Source: Lineus longissimus
Taxonomy: Eukaryota; Nemertea; Pilidiophora; Heteronemertea; Lineidae
Assembly: GCF_910592395.1 (NCBI RefSeq)
Contig: NC_088308.1
Location: 11,053,001 to 11,117,000 of the forward strand
Reading direction: 5' to 3'
DNA: 64,000 nucleotides
Below are positions 12,701 through 27,700 of the stretch, one piece after another. The notes under the pieces were generated by a model. It saw nothing but the letters and a program-made list of their open reading frames with translations, had not been told where the DNA came from and did not search any database. The position numbers were made by a program, and so were the translations under genes. Each line of letters starts with the position of its first letter. Position 1 is the first letter of the stretch.

Positions 12701-15700
12701 TTGAATAAGGCCTATCGATAGTGGTCCACTCAGTTTGCAGGACTGAACGACAGGAGTATATTTTATTTCACTTGAGTGAACTATGAGTTTTTTAGGCTCA
12801 TGTCATAATTCAAGATGTTTGTTTTGTAAAACCAATATCATGATGGTCACCCTTGAAGTGTTTGATGTGCAACACAGTATTCTGACACACATTTTGGTCT
12901 AGAATTAGATAACAAGTCAATGGAATTGACCTAAACAGTGTACTCAGGTGAAGCTATCACCTGTATAGTTGTGTATTTCAAACATCAAGAGCGATACATG
13001 TAGCAGCAAAATTCATGAATCTATTGCCATAGTAGCTTAACATGTATGCTCAGATGATATTCAATGAGTTACTCACGACTTTGCAGGACAATCAACCATT
13101 TGCATTAGATCACAGTGTAATATTTTGAAACAGAAGAATCAGTATTTGGAAACAGAAGAATCAACTGTATATTTCTTTATTGTCATGCCGGTACTTGTAG
13201 TAGAAACAGTATTGCTTGAATAGTTCACATAACCATATTATGAACTGATGACTTGGCATTACCTTGCAGCCCCCTGATGATCATTATGTCGACATTGGAA
13301 ATGATGCTGAAATCAAGTGGGTGTCGCACTTGCTCGAGTTAGATGAGCATTGGCTTCATAGGGCAGTCACAATGAAAGTCACGGTGAGTCAACTCCCCGG
13401 CCCCCCAGTCAGATAGCTTAGGGGAAGCATAGGCTTTCCAATTTCTTAAGGGAAGGGGCATTATATTGGGTTAAAAATGACTAGGGTAGCAAATCCTGAG
13501 GAAACAAAAGGGGTGCTTTTCATTAAAAAAGTGCAATCAGTTTATTTATTTTTCCTTGTTTACAGTATAAAAACTCCTAGATAATGAAAATGAATGTTGA
13601 GATTTGATGTCATAATGATAATAATACACTGTTCAGTAAAAAAATGTTGGTACAGAAAACGCAGAATTCATAATTCATGCAAGCCGCCCGGTATGTCGCA
13701 GTGAGAGATGTAATGATTAGCAACATATCAAACACTGACAGATCAGTCTTGTGGAAGAAATTCAAAGTATTTCCTCGGAAAGGCTCCTTTGTAACAAACT
13801 ACAAATATTTATCTAGGAGAAATGCCGCAAAAAAATTCTCGGTGATGACATCATGTTGGGCGGCTTCCAAGAATTACGTGTTTTCCACAGTGACATTTTT
13901 TATCGTGCTGTTTATCATCAGGATGATATCAAATTACAAAACTTTGAAATTGTCAGTTAACCTTTAAATACAGCCTCTTCATCCATTTTTCTGTCGATTC
14001 CAGGAAGCCCGGCAAGAGCGTGTTCTCTCGCCCTTCACATTAGACCAAGCCATGGATGCAAGGGATGCAATATCAAAAAGTTTATACTCTCAGCTGTTCT
14101 CATGGCTTGTGTCTCGCATCAATACCATCGTATGTAAAGGCGAGAAGGTCAACTCCATTGCCATTCTGGATATATTTGGATTTGAGGTAAGTCTTTCTAC
14201 TTCATAAGGTGCATTTTTTGTTGAAAGATAAAAAAATTAACTTTATTTTCTTCAGTCATTCTCTTTGAAATGGTTATGTTAAGTATGCTTGTCTGACAAT
14301 TTATCAAGATGATATCTGTACCTGAATTTGTAAATGAGAGAGAAGTAAAGATCCAAATGGATGACTGGATGATTTGCTCTTATGGTGAGCCTGGAATAAT
14401 TTGCTCTAGTGATGACCCTAGGATATTTGCTCTAGTGTTGAGCAGGAAAACGATAGCCGATGAGCAACAAGAAGGGTACCTGTATGGATAAGGAAACAAA
14501 AAGACAGGGGAGACAAAAAGATTCTTGTGTATATATAGAATGAAGAACATTGAGTACAGAAAAAAAATTGCCTTGACTGGGGATTTGAACCACAGGTCTT
14601 TGGATTCTGTAGAAGAGGAAGATGTGTTTGTCAAGAACAATGAAAAGAGTACATATGGAAATTAAAAGAATGACTTAGTTGTTCTTTTCAAGAGGATTTG
14701 GTGGTAACTTGCTCAGAAGGAAAACCATGTTTGTAAAATAAGCAACAACATAATGGGCAACAAATCTCGATAAAGTTGTACAGAGAAGCGATAAGACAGG
14801 AACCAGTATTCAGGGATTTCCTGTAAAAGGTGGGCTTAATGCCAGTGGATTGTCCTGTCAAAAATACTGAATTCTACATCCCGGCGTGCTCATTAGAATG
14901 ATCCAAACAGAACTATTGGAAAGGGGGAATGGAAGAGATGGAATACGATGATTTGAAATGTTTAACAAAAGAAAGGCTGGGGTTCGATCAGTTAAAAGCA
15001 ATGGACATGAAATAAAAATGCAATCACATGTTTTAAACAGGAACAAATAAAAAGTTGATTAAATTGTTATCTATTTCATTATAGGACTTCAAAGTGAACG
15101 GCTTCGAGCAGTTGTGCATCAACTATGCTAACGAGACGTTGCAGTTCTACTTCAACAAGCACATCTTCAAGCTTGAGCAGCAGGAGTACAGCAAAGAGAA
15201 GATTGCCTGGTCGTTCATCTCGTATTCGGATAATCAGCCTGTGATTGACCTTATCTCGAGGAAGCCCATCGGCATCATCCATCTCTTGGACGATGAGAGC
15301 AACTTCCCTCAGGTATTTTAACTACCAGCTTCTTTTTGGCTTTGTTTTAATTGTTACATTCTATTTAGACTAGACTACTTTTGTACAGAGTGTTTTCACC
15401 GTCAGCCATGTTGGAGGGCAGAATAATGAATTGTCGTGCCTGACTTTACTGAATCAAATGCTGTCGTGGTCTTTTGGGCTTGCCTCCTTTTTTCCGTCCC
15501 TCCAACATGGCTGGTGATGACGTCATGTGAAATAAATCTATAGTTGCTTCAGAGGTAAATATTCACATAGTTTTTTGGGCTCCTGAGCGCAAACTATTAA
15601 ACATAATTTTACTTTTTTAAGTTTTTTTCTTGAAATAAGGTAGTTCTGCAGGGTGGCCAAGAATTATTTTCCCTCACACAGTGGAACAGTAGAAATCTAT

Positions 15701-18700
15701 TGTGCAAGGGAAAACCTTCCTGGGCTACCCTGTTGTATGAGACCAGTCTGATTTGTTATATATTTACTGGCTTGCACTCTTTATTTTTCGACAGATTTTG
15801 ATCGAATTTTTACAGCCTCCTACTCCATACAAACCCAATTTACCTATCCAGATAAGCCTATATTGTCTGTTCAGTTCTCATTTTCTTTAAATAATGAACT
15901 TCTTTTCCAGGGTACAGACTTCACGTTCCTGGATAAGTGTCACTACAACCATGCCAACAGCCCACTCTACGGTAAACCAAGGATGTCAGCTCCTACGTTC
16001 ATGATACGACATTACGCTGGCAAGCTGACCTACACCGTCTCAGACTTCCTGGAGAAGAATAAGGATACATTGAGAGCAGATGTACTGGACCTTCTGTCAC
16101 AGAGCAAGAATACTGTAAGTACAACAATACACAGCCCAGCCGCAAATGGGACTGGTTATTTAAAACAATTTTTTTTCAGTAACACTGTGTTACTGTGTAG
16201 TAACACTGAGTTACTGTGTAGTAACACTGTGTTACTGTGTAGTAACACTGAGTTACTTTGTAGTAACACTGTGTTACTGTGTAGTAACACTGTGTTACTG
16301 TGTTACCTAAACTTGTAAGGAGAGAACACCAAGCTAGTGAAAATGTTTTTGACCAATCAGGCCCTCATGCTGGTTCATGCCAGTCTGATAACGCAAGCCA
16401 GCAGGCTTAATCGTTTTCAAGTTACAGCTAAAGGATTAAGATGTACAGCATAATTAGGGGCATTATAACCAAGTTGTAGGCTGCCCAGTCACTTTCCAAC
16501 GTACAGTAGTGTAGTTTACCTCACCAAATTGCACAGAAAATGGAAAATCTAACTAAATTATCATGTGTGTCTGATTGTGCTCATGTCTACTCACGGGCTT
16601 ATAGTTTGTTTTTGTTGGCTTAGAACTTTGGTTTGGCATTCTCAAAGACTTTAGTTGCAATGTACCGAGAGAGTAAAAGGTGCTGTGGTTCCATAATAAC
16701 CATAACCACTTGTTTTGGCGCAAAATATGATAACAGTCAAATTACATTTTGATGTTTCATTTGAGGTGTTTTAGAATAGAAATTGTGGATGGAGCTGTCA
16801 TTTCGCCTGATACCTCAACTGCCACATTTGTTTTCACCCACTTTTAAATTCCACCCTAGCAGTGTTTGGGGAGAAAACCAATACACAGATCTAGTTCAGC
16901 ATCAGTTCCTTAATTCCAGATTAGCAAAATTTGACACTTTTTGTGATCATTTCATGTTATCGATTTCTTTCAATATATTATCTTCTCTACCATTGATAAA
17001 ACCCAAAAGTCCTTCTTGTATGTGAGCAAAAAGATGAGTGTTTTATTGCTTGTATTGACCGATATCATTTGCTGGAAGTGTTAAACTCCCTGTTTCATTT
17101 GTATGTATTCAGATGATCTCGTCGATGTTTGAAGAAATGAGGGACAAAGCCCTAAGGAAGACTGTCAACAAGAGGACAGGCACATTCGTGATGGTTAAAC
17201 CGAGGGCATTGACTGTAGTGTCACACTTCCAGGAGTCCTTGTCCAGCCTCATTGAACAGATGTCCAAGTAGGTTTGAGGGTATTTCTTATGGAAGAATAT
17301 CAGGCTGTAGTGCAGTCCTAATCACAAGTGTCATTCCTGAATTTGCGTCAGATGGTGCAACTTATCGCTACCCAGGGTGTAAGTTGTGTGCAATGTGACT
17401 TTGTGTGAATTTTCACCCGTTTGGCGTATTCCTGATAATGAGTCTTGAGATCACATCACCATATGGCTCATATATTATACCCAAATTCTGTAGGGAAAAG
17501 GTTTGAAAGTAGAGCTGATTACGAATAACCTAAGCCAGATTGATTGAAATGTAGTCATTGCTTTCGCTGAGCTGTTTAAATGGTACTTCCTGAGGGTAGG
17601 TTACATCAAATAATCTCCAATGACCCGTTTTCGCATATGCGGCGCTTAAACTTACATCTCCAGCTGGTCACTACCGCAAGCATGGCGCACAACTTGCAAT
17701 GCGCAGGTGATGTGTAAGTTGCACATAACTCACACATTGAAGAAGAGATGTCCTGATTTGGACTGTATTTAGGGAGACTATTTCTATACTTTTACTCCCT
17801 GTGTGTTCAACTCGCAACAATTCACACTGGCCACAAAGGGGGTCACATGACAAGTTTCTGTTTGATGACAACCCTGACTGTTTTGTATGCCTTAGAGAAA
17901 TCAAAGAAGGCAAAATGAAGTGGTGTTACGCAGGTGAATTCCATGAAAAAAATTGTACACATATTATTTCTATGGTGTCTACGGCAACTTTTCTGTGGTT
18001 TACCACACTGAAGGTGCCATCACTTTGTACACCAGTGTCTAGTGTCAAGGTGAAGGCTTGTTATAAAACTGAACACTCTTTTCTAGGTGCAACCCATACT
18101 TTGTGCGGTGTATCAAACCAAACAACCAGAAAGCCCCGATGTTGTTTGAGATGAAGGTAGTCCTGGAGCAGCTGCGGTACACAGGCATGTTGGAGACAAT
18201 CAAGATTCGTAAGATGGGTTTCCCAATACGACTGAGGTTTAGTACATTCATTGAGAGGTGAGCATTAATCCTTTTGTCTCAATTTTGCAAGCGCTTAAGG
18301 TACCAAAATTGTTGCAGAACGAAAACTCACCAGATTTTTCATGAACCATCACTACCAAACTTCAAATGACAACAAAATCCCTGTCGCTCTGCAGAACGAA
18401 AGGTGGGCATGAACGTACCCTCCGTCTGTCTGTCCCTCTATCCATTGGGCCACTTGAGAACCAGATATCTGCAGAAATCAGCGAGGTATCAGATGTCTAC
18501 ACTCAAGTAGGTCATATCTGACTCGTCACAGTGAAACAAGGCACATGTCGTGCAGAAGATGAGCCTTAATGACAATTGAGGTAAATGGAAGAAATTGATG
18601 CGCTCAGATTTCACAAAAGGCAGACAGCATTGAAGTTGTCACTAGTCTGTCTCAACCTGCCAAGCTATGTACAATTTTTCTGAATATTTTCATTCTTCAG

Positions 18701-21700
18701 ATTCCACTACTTATTGCGCAAGTACAAGGCCAAGGGCCTTTCAGACAAGAGCTACTGTGACCTTATCTTGTCCAAGATTGGCGGAAGGTTGACTGAACAG
18801 TACCAAATCGGCTTGACGAAGGTCTTCATGAAAGAGTCATTCAACCAATGGCTTGAACTGCAAGCCCGCCAGGTGATGAACAGGGCCGCTGTGATGATAC
18901 AGAAGTCGCTTAAAGGTCACCTTGTGCGTCAGCAGTTTCTCCGCAAGAGACGGGCCGTTATTGTCATTCAGAAGAACTTTATGGCTTATCGGCAGAGGCT
19001 GAGGTACATCAAGGCGAGGAGGGCTGTCACTGCAGTCAAGGCCTTGTTTAGGATGAGAAGGCAGAGGGCAAAATACATTCATGTAAGTTGCTTTTGTGGT
19101 TAAGTGATATGTCATGTGGTGGTGGCATCATTCCCTGACCAGCCCAGGCTAGAGGGAAATTCCCTTTAGCTCAGTCGGTGGAGTGATGACCTCATATGCC
19201 AGAGGTCCTGGGTTCAATCTCCAGCAGGGCCTTGGTGTTTTTCCTCTGTTACATCAAGAAGGTGTTTCGGTTGATTGCGTCTCTTTCTGAGCCAATATCT
19301 CAAGCGCACAAGAAATGAGCGATGTTACAAATCTCCACGACCTGCAAATAAAATTGCATGCAAAGATAATTGTTCATTTGTGGTGGTCATCGCAGACTGA
19401 CCTGCGAGTCGATTTCAAACCCAAGCCTCTGGAATCAAGTAATAGACAAATTTGAAGAAGACGAATCTGCGCCAAAACAAATCAAATGGCGGACACTCAG
19501 AACACGTCAGAAGGCCTAAGCCGACTTCGGACAATGGCTTGAGACATGGTGATATTTTGTTCTAGGTGAAACGCATGACTGGCCAGTGCCAAAACAAACT
19601 TCTTCAAATTCGTCTATTGTGATAACTCCACCATGGCTCACTTGTGGCATTGGGTGGCATTCCCAAGGTGTCACAAGCAGCATGGCTCTCTCACACTGCT
19701 AGATGTCACAAGTGACATTGCTCTATTGTGTTTCCTGATGCAATATTCCACCAGACGTTAAAAGCGACATGAGTCTGTAACATTTCCTGACACACCATTT
19801 CAGCAGAGGTCAAAAGTGACGTGGCCATGCTGCTTTGGCAAATCTATAGATTCTTTTCACTAGCCTCCTTTTGATCTGTTGATTGGGGTAATCTGCATGT
19901 GCAGTTTGCTGGGTGGAAGATTCAACAATACTTCCAACAATTGAGATATCCAAACAGTGCTCCTTGTGGGGAGGATCTATAGTATTTATTTGTTTCCAGA
20001 TGCGGGATGATATGCGAAGACGCCGAACAGAGGAGCAGAGGCATCGAGATCTGATCACAAAACAGGCTCAGGTTAGTAGCAATTTTGGAAAAAACATTTA
20101 GCTATCACAAGAATCGTTTTCTGTGATTACAGATGATTGCGATACTTTTAGATATGTGTTAACTTTTGATGGTAGTAGAAATATCCGGCTCGATTCGAAA
20201 TATCTTTTAGGTCGGTTTTCTTGATGGCGTTCGGAAGAAACCTTTGAGTCTTCAAAAACATTAAAAGAAGTTATTATTGCGATGTTTTTATGATGTAATT
20301 TGAGTATCACTATGTGTAGGCAAGGAGATGTGCAGGTGTACATCATTGAAAACAGTTATGGTGGTCAGCCTACTTCAGGTTTGTCCTTATATCAGTCATG
20401 TGGTAGGCAGACCTGAAGCCTCAATGGCGCTTTAATGTTTGGAGAAGGGATGCAGTGGTTACTCTCTCCAGAACATTTATTGAAGCAGTGTCCTCAACCA
20501 CTTTTTCGTCGCAATTTGGAAAAAAACGTACCACTTCGAGAAAAAGTGGAGGGATTTTGAGGAACAAAAAGTTGAGCTGCCATTGCTGATCATTCAGGGT
20601 ACTTTTATAGTAGCAAAATCACCTTTTGTGAATTCATCTAAGTCTAAACATGTCTATTAGCTGCTTGCTTCGGAGGACCCACGATCACGACCTGTCAAAA
20701 ATACAAAGGTCCGGCGAATAGTGTCTTTGCTTGAAGAACAGAGACAATTTGTAAAGGTGATCTTTTTCATCTGTGTGTCTTACATAATACATGAGCTTAT
20801 TTTTAGTTATACGCAAGCAAAATATCCACTCTTCAGCCAAATATTGATTATTATCTTATTCATGTTATAATCTGTAAATATTCATTCCTTTGTTGTCGAA
20901 TGATTATTCTGTCAGCAAAATATCCATACCTTTATTTTGTTTTTGTCAGCAAATGATACATTCCTTCCCACCAGCAGTCTGAACCATTGCTTTCTCTTTG
21001 TCTGGAAAATACATTACCCATTCCTTTCTCTTTGTCAGCAAAACAACCATTACTTTCTCTTTATCAGTGAAATATTCATTCCTTTCTCTTTGTCAGCAAA
21101 ACACCCATGGACATTACTTTCGCTTTATCAGCAAAATGTTCATTCCTTTCTCTTTGTAAGCAAAGCACTCATTCCTTTCCCTCAGCACCACAACCTTTCC
21201 TTTCTCTTTGTTAGGAAAATACCCATTTAATTTTTAACTCTCCTGTCTGCAAAATATTCATTCCTTTCTCTTGGTCAGCAAATTATCTACTGCAAAAGAA
21301 CTATGAACGTCAATTATCCCATCCATCGCATGGGAAACTTTTTTATAGCAATAATGATGCTTAGACTAAAACAGCACTAAATCCTACTTGTTACAGTCAA
21401 GAACTTCACATTATTACCCCCTAGCTATTGGCCAATCCATTCATGATTCAAGCTCCACTTGGGCAGTACTTCAGGCCCTTGCTGCAGCTAAAAATCAAAG
21501 CTCTCGACATTCCCATTTGCCTTCTCTGCCAACTAAGTACCAATTTACTCCAGGGTAAAAAGAAGCTAGTTCTTGCTCGAATTACACAGAGATTAACAGA
21601 GATTTTCCCCCTGAGGGTCCAACCCATGACCTCCTGATTAAAGAGCGTGGCACTCTAACCACTTTGCCATTAATCTTCGGTTTTCATCAAATATCCATTC

Positions 21701-24700
21701 CTCTCTCTTAGCCAGCAAATCTATCTCTTTCTGTCAGCAAAATATCCATTCCTCTCTCTCAGCCAGCAAATCTCTCTCTCAGTCAGCAAAATATCCATTC
21801 CTCTCTCTTAGCCAGCAAATCTCTCTCTCCGTCAGCAAAATATCAATTCCTTTCTCATTCTCATTGTCAGCAATGACCGTTCCTTTCACAATCTCAGCAA
21901 ATATCTATTTATTTCTTTTTATCAGCAAATATCGGTATGTATGACATAGATTCAGTTTCGTAGGATTTTCACTGTCATAAAAAACATGGAGCTAGACCTA
22001 CTTTTCATGGTCACAGTGGCCAAAAGTGCATTCAGATTGCCTCATCTTTAAAAATCATTCGGAAAACTTGAGACACGAGAGTTTGAAAATCGTCCATTCG
22101 TCACTGTCTTTTGTTGTCACATGTGATCATGATATCACTGGGACACTCAATCGAAACTATGGCTGTCGAACTGAGCTGCAGTTGATTGGACAAAAGTGTT
22201 CTTACACTTGATGGTCATTTTATGGAAGAAAGTTATTTACTTGATGTTTTCTTTTCAGGAGCGGGCATCAAGAGTCATGCCTGGAGTTGCTCACTTGGAG
22301 ATAACAGCAGAGCTTGCGATGCTGTACAGTAAACTTGAAGGTGAGTTGATCCACTTCATCACTGGCGTGGGCCTTGTTGTTCAACCTGGGGGGGGGGGGG
22401 TATTTATTTATACGCGAGTCTCAACAAATTAAAAATGTTCTAATCTGTTAACAAAATGGTCATGGTCATCAGAATTGCTATACAAGTCTATTCTGGAAAT
22501 ACCATGGGTTAACTTCGTAATACTGGATTTTGAAAGTATGTTTTGCGATGAAACCCTTGATATATTAGGGAGAGGTGTACTGAAAGAATTGGTTTATTTC
22601 TATTTGGCAAAATCTGAAAACTAGTTTGGCAAATCAGCCCAATATTGGTTGGGTGTTTTTTTGTGGTTTCTCGTTTCACATTCAGCACTCCTTCATGTTT
22701 GCAATTTCAGAATGGCAGCCACTCTACAATGATCGTAACATTGTCAACGTTGTCGGACATGTCCAGATGAGAAATGATGACTACATCCTACCAGATGACA
22801 TCAATGCACATTCTCTGTCCAAATTCCGAAACGTTTTCCTCAAAGCGCCGCAGGATTGGGGTATGAAGAGCGAACCGATTAAGCGCCCCCTGACCATCCC
22901 CATGGAGAGGGAGGAGGATACTGTGGAGGCCGTCACAATATTCAAACTGGTATGTGACGCTTTGTTGTGTATAGATTATATATGAAGAGTTTAACCAAAA
23001 AACGAGATCCATTTTGAAAAGAGTTGCTTCAAAGTTTGGATTTTATCTGAAAACGCATTGGAAATAGTTGATATTATTTGCCACAAAATTTGTTTGTCTT
23101 GGCCTTTTTGCCGATTTTATAGTAATTAATGAAGCGATCTTAGATCGGTGAAACAAGAGCATATCCATACCTTTTGAAAATTATCAAATTTGATGATGTT
23201 TCTGAGAAAGAACTCTCTAGTGTATCTTCTACATTCGTTCTAGATATTACGTTTCATGAATGATCCCAACCTTGCTGGCAAGCGAGAAGCCCTGCTTGGG
23301 GATTACATCGTTCAGAAGGGGCTCACAAATGTAAAGCTGCGAGATGAGATTTTCTGCCAACTGATGAACCAGACGTGGCACAATCCAAGTGAATCCAACT
23401 TAGAGCGAGGCTGGCTCCTCATCTCTAACTGCCTTAGTTGTTTCCAACCCAGCCCAAGACTTCACAGATACTTGCTCAAGTAAGACAATTATATTCTGAT
23501 TCTAATTTTAATCTGTCCTCTTCGGGATTTTTTACCAGTTGACTAGAGCCTGCAATTATCTACCTTTTTGGAAACAAAATCACAGAAATCAGAGTCACTA
23601 TTTGTAAAAAGTGCCGAAACTATTACACCGTGTGCTGATTCTTTACCTGGTCTATGGGTGAACTTTTCAAGTTACAAGTTTTTGGTGATATGTGGTGTGA
23701 GGGTTTAGAGTTACTTGAGACAAGAATGGTGGATTGCAATACTCCTGCCCACTTCCTTTATGGTGGGAAGAGAGAAAAAGAGACTGAAGTCATCTGAGAA
23801 CTGTATACACTGTTGTGTGATTCATTGCGAATTTGCCTTGAATGCGAACTGAACTGACTCTACATGATCAAAACCACACAAATCTGCATGAGCATACTTT
23901 GAAAGCAGAGTGCTTGCGGCGCAAGCGCTTAGATTTACAAAACTAAGTGGGCAAAGTTGTGAAACCGGTTAGAGAAGCGAAATGAAAAAGTGCTTTTTAC
24001 AATTAATCACGTTGTAAATATATTATTTGCAGTTGGTTTCATTTATGTCTGCTGAGCAGGCTTTCTTTTTCAGAAAATGAAGGTGCTCACTTTTTTGAGC
24101 TCCGAAATTTTTCAAGGCGCTCACCTTTAGGCCTTTTAGACCCTCAATATTGTGATAAATCTTGTGATTCTTCAGGTATGCCTCAGATTGTGCGTTCAAT
24201 GGGTACAAGTCACTGTGTCAGCACAAGCTACTCCAGTCGATGGGCATTGAGCCTCTCCTTTCTCGCACGTATCCACCAAGTATGCTGGAATGGAGGGCAA
24301 ACAAGCGCCGGGCACATATGGCTGTCGAAGTCAAATTTGCAGATGGTGAGTCTTTCTTCTTCTGCGTTTGAATTTTTTTAGATGCACGCTAGACAGTCAC
24401 TTTGTTTTCGATAATGAAGTAGGCTGTCCTACAGAGTTTCCAGCACAGAGTCCATGAGTTTTGTGGCGAGTCTTTCAAATCCACAGGATAGTGTTCTGTA
24501 ACAAGTAGCATGTCCTCATCTTACCCTTTTAGTGTCGGCCGTGTTTTACGAAATCCCAAACCGAGGATGTCAAGCATGTTTTAGAATTTCAGCAGCTTTC
24601 CAGTAGGCCCTACATCAGATTTACCTGAATTCCCTTGATTATATTCGTGGGGTGCAGTATCCTCAACTGGACAAGTCACTGCATGGTTCCCCTACAGGTT

Positions 24701-27700
24701 GGGTTCATATGAGCAGTAGTTGCTCCTTAAAATATCGGATATATTTTAAACCACGTCACTTTTTATCTCAACAGGCTCACAAACCAGCAGTGCTGTTGAC
24801 TCGTGGACAACTGGTGAAGAATTCACGTCGAACATCCTTTCACAGCATAAGTAAGTGTTCTTAGTATTCTTCAAAACTTAACACAGATCATTGTAATTAA
24901 ACCGGGAATTTTTGTTTGAGTTTTGAATAATTTTTTTGTGATGAGCAATTTTTTTTTTAAAAAGAGGGTTGTCAAAATGTAAGATAAGTTGCAATAAGGT
25001 CGAGTCCAAATAAAGATTTTGTAGTAGCTCTTTAAATTTTCAATTTTAGTGATAAAATTGACTCATTATTTGTAATTTTTTTTTAATCGCTTTCTAGGAA
25101 TATGTCAGAGGGAACCAATGGTTGGACAGTGGCGTTAATCGAGGAGAATAATGTATATGAGCTTGGTGGTCACGACTACGTGCTTGACCTTATGAGTGAA
25201 ATGGAGATTATGACCCACTTCCCGGCTGGACAATGCTACCTACTTGTCTCCAGAGGGGGAGGCAGGGATAGGTCGCAAGGAAAGATGGCAGTCTATGCAA
25301 ACACGTAAGTCGCAGATAATCATAGTGAAGTTTTTATAAACTGGGGTCTCTGAATAAAGTAGAACAGACTCCACTGCAAGTTGGACTTACCACATTTAGG
25401 CTGAAAAGATTTTCAGATTTATGTTACCTTGATATTCAGGTGAAGTCTCAAATTCGATCAAACACTTTCTGTCTCATGTTGCTCTGACGCACTTTCTAAG
25501 ATTGCTGGAGTGAGAAAGTGAAGGCATAGCAATGTTGACACAAGCCCATTAACATGTTCATGATACTGGTTTGGGCAAAACTTGATTTAGATCATTCATT
25601 TAGGCACCCTAAGGTGATTTAACAATTCATGCAATCCATTCCAGGCCGCACAATCCCGAATTAGCAAGAGTGTTCAAGTACAAAGACGAGAGATTGATGT
25701 CTCCGCCCCGCCAAAAACCCAACAGACGTTCTGAAGACAACCAAAGATCACACGTGCAGAAATCACAGCACTCGAACGCAGTCTATGTACCACGGAGACG
25801 GACAGGGAGCTTGGAAAATGAAGGACTGGTGCTCTCCCAAATGAGCCGGCTCAATCAGAGACCCAAATCTGTGATGAATACGAAGCGAGACGTTGGTCTT
25901 GCTGATTCAAAGTTAAATGCTCGATACAGTAAACGTACGGTACCTTCGTCCGAGTCTCCTACACGGCCAGAGAGACCTCAGAGTCTCCTAGTTAACGGCG
26001 ACATTGGTCTGTCCAAATCGCAACTAAATAAACGGTACGGTAGTCATGGAGACTTGTCCAATTCGAAACTGAACCAACGTTACCAGAATGGTCCTAAGTC
26101 GCCGACGTCACCATCATCACCAACGCCAAAAACAAATGGAATACCGAATGGGAATGTGCCGCACATGAAGCCAAAGTTCGAAAGGTACAACTCTGGATTA
26201 TACAATCGGCCGACTGATAACACAGCTAAGGATAAGATCCTGCGCAAATTCACAAAAGAGAGACGGAGACGTGATTCGGATTCATCCATTCGGTCGACGG
26301 CATCAGAACTGAGTAAATTTGTGGACGATGTTTTCGACAATGTTCTCAATGATGACTTTGACGAGTTGACAGATCATTCGTCCATGGTGCCTGTCATTAA
26401 GGGCAAGGGTGACAGGGTGCCGTCTGTGAGTTCAGAAAGTGAGCTGTCGAAATTTGTAGATGGTGTATTCAAAGACATTCTAGTGGATGAAAATGTGGAT
26501 ACCTTAACGTCAACATCTAAACTGGTGCCTAGCATTCAGGGTGGTGGCGATGGTCCTATGCAGGTGAGTAATTTCTGAACCAGTTAGAGGCTGGTCATTT
26601 GTTACAACAGTTTTGGGGCAAATGGGAATGTGCCGCACATTAAGCCAAAGTTTTAAAGGTTCAACTCAATTTTAACCAGCCGTTCTGACGTCGCCCCCAG
26701 GTTGAGGCAGCCTTTAGTAGTACAGTGGAACCTCCCTTAGCGGACACCTCTTTATTAGGGACACCCTCTCTATTAAGGACACTAGTTTTGGTCCCAAATT
26801 GGTTGTTTCCATTCAATTTGACCTCTCTTGTCAGGACACCTCTCTATTAAGGACATCACTTGTCTGTCCCGAGGGTGTCCTTAATAGAGAGATTCTACTG
26901 TACAACTGGTACGCCACATGTGATAGCAAGTTTATTTTAGAGGTGTAGCCCGGACCAGAGGTTCAGTTATCATGAGTGCAATTATGATTGCCCATGATCA
27001 AATCTAACTATGCTGACATACACTACAGTTTGACTGAATATCAGGCATACCGCAAACATGGCCAGGACCATGGACAAAGGAAACATCGACGAAGTGTTTG
27101 TGTGAATCAGTGCTCATGGCAAGTGCCCTGAGCATACCTGTTCATTTCCATATAAAGGAAGTGCCTAAATCTTGATTGGACAATTGGTAATAAACAACTC
27201 AAAGGGCCGAGTAACATGGTTCATGGTTGAAGGTCCAGTGGTGCAGCAGTAGATAGCATTCCCCAAATAATAATCTGAGGCGATGCTTGAGTGTTCGAGA
27301 CCCCCCACTCTCTGGGTTGGGAGGTTCAACTTTCCTCGGGGAAAGGGGTCCTTTTTGGTCTGCCGACTCGGGGAAAACTCGGGGAAAATCCCCCGAGAAA
27401 TACTAGCTTAGGGGTTGTTTTTTTGAGAATTCTGAGAGAAATTCCAGAGAAAAAATTGTCCTAATTCCCCCGAGGGAGGATCAAGAAATTCCCGAGACAG
27501 ATAAGCGCGTGGCCGGCATGCTCTCCACATGCTTCGAGGGATAACTGCACCACAATCATGGGCGCAATCATTCTCAGAATTTATTCTTGCTCAATTCGTT
27601 ATGTTTTCTCCCCTAGCTTTGGTGTCACAAACTTTGGTTTCCCCTAGCTTAGGGGGTATTGAGCATTGATTTCCCCTAGCTTAGGGGGTTCTTGAGCTTC

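Noticed and set aside
13677-13967. 96-residue open frame in intron 6 ending in a hydrophobic stretch
   Set aside because: No homology recognised, and it lies between two well-matched motor exons on the same strand.
19162-19232. Functional tRNA gene
   Set aside because: A-box and B-box are present but the acceptor stem does not pair, so a tRNA-derived repeat is likelier. The same holds for 35664-35745.
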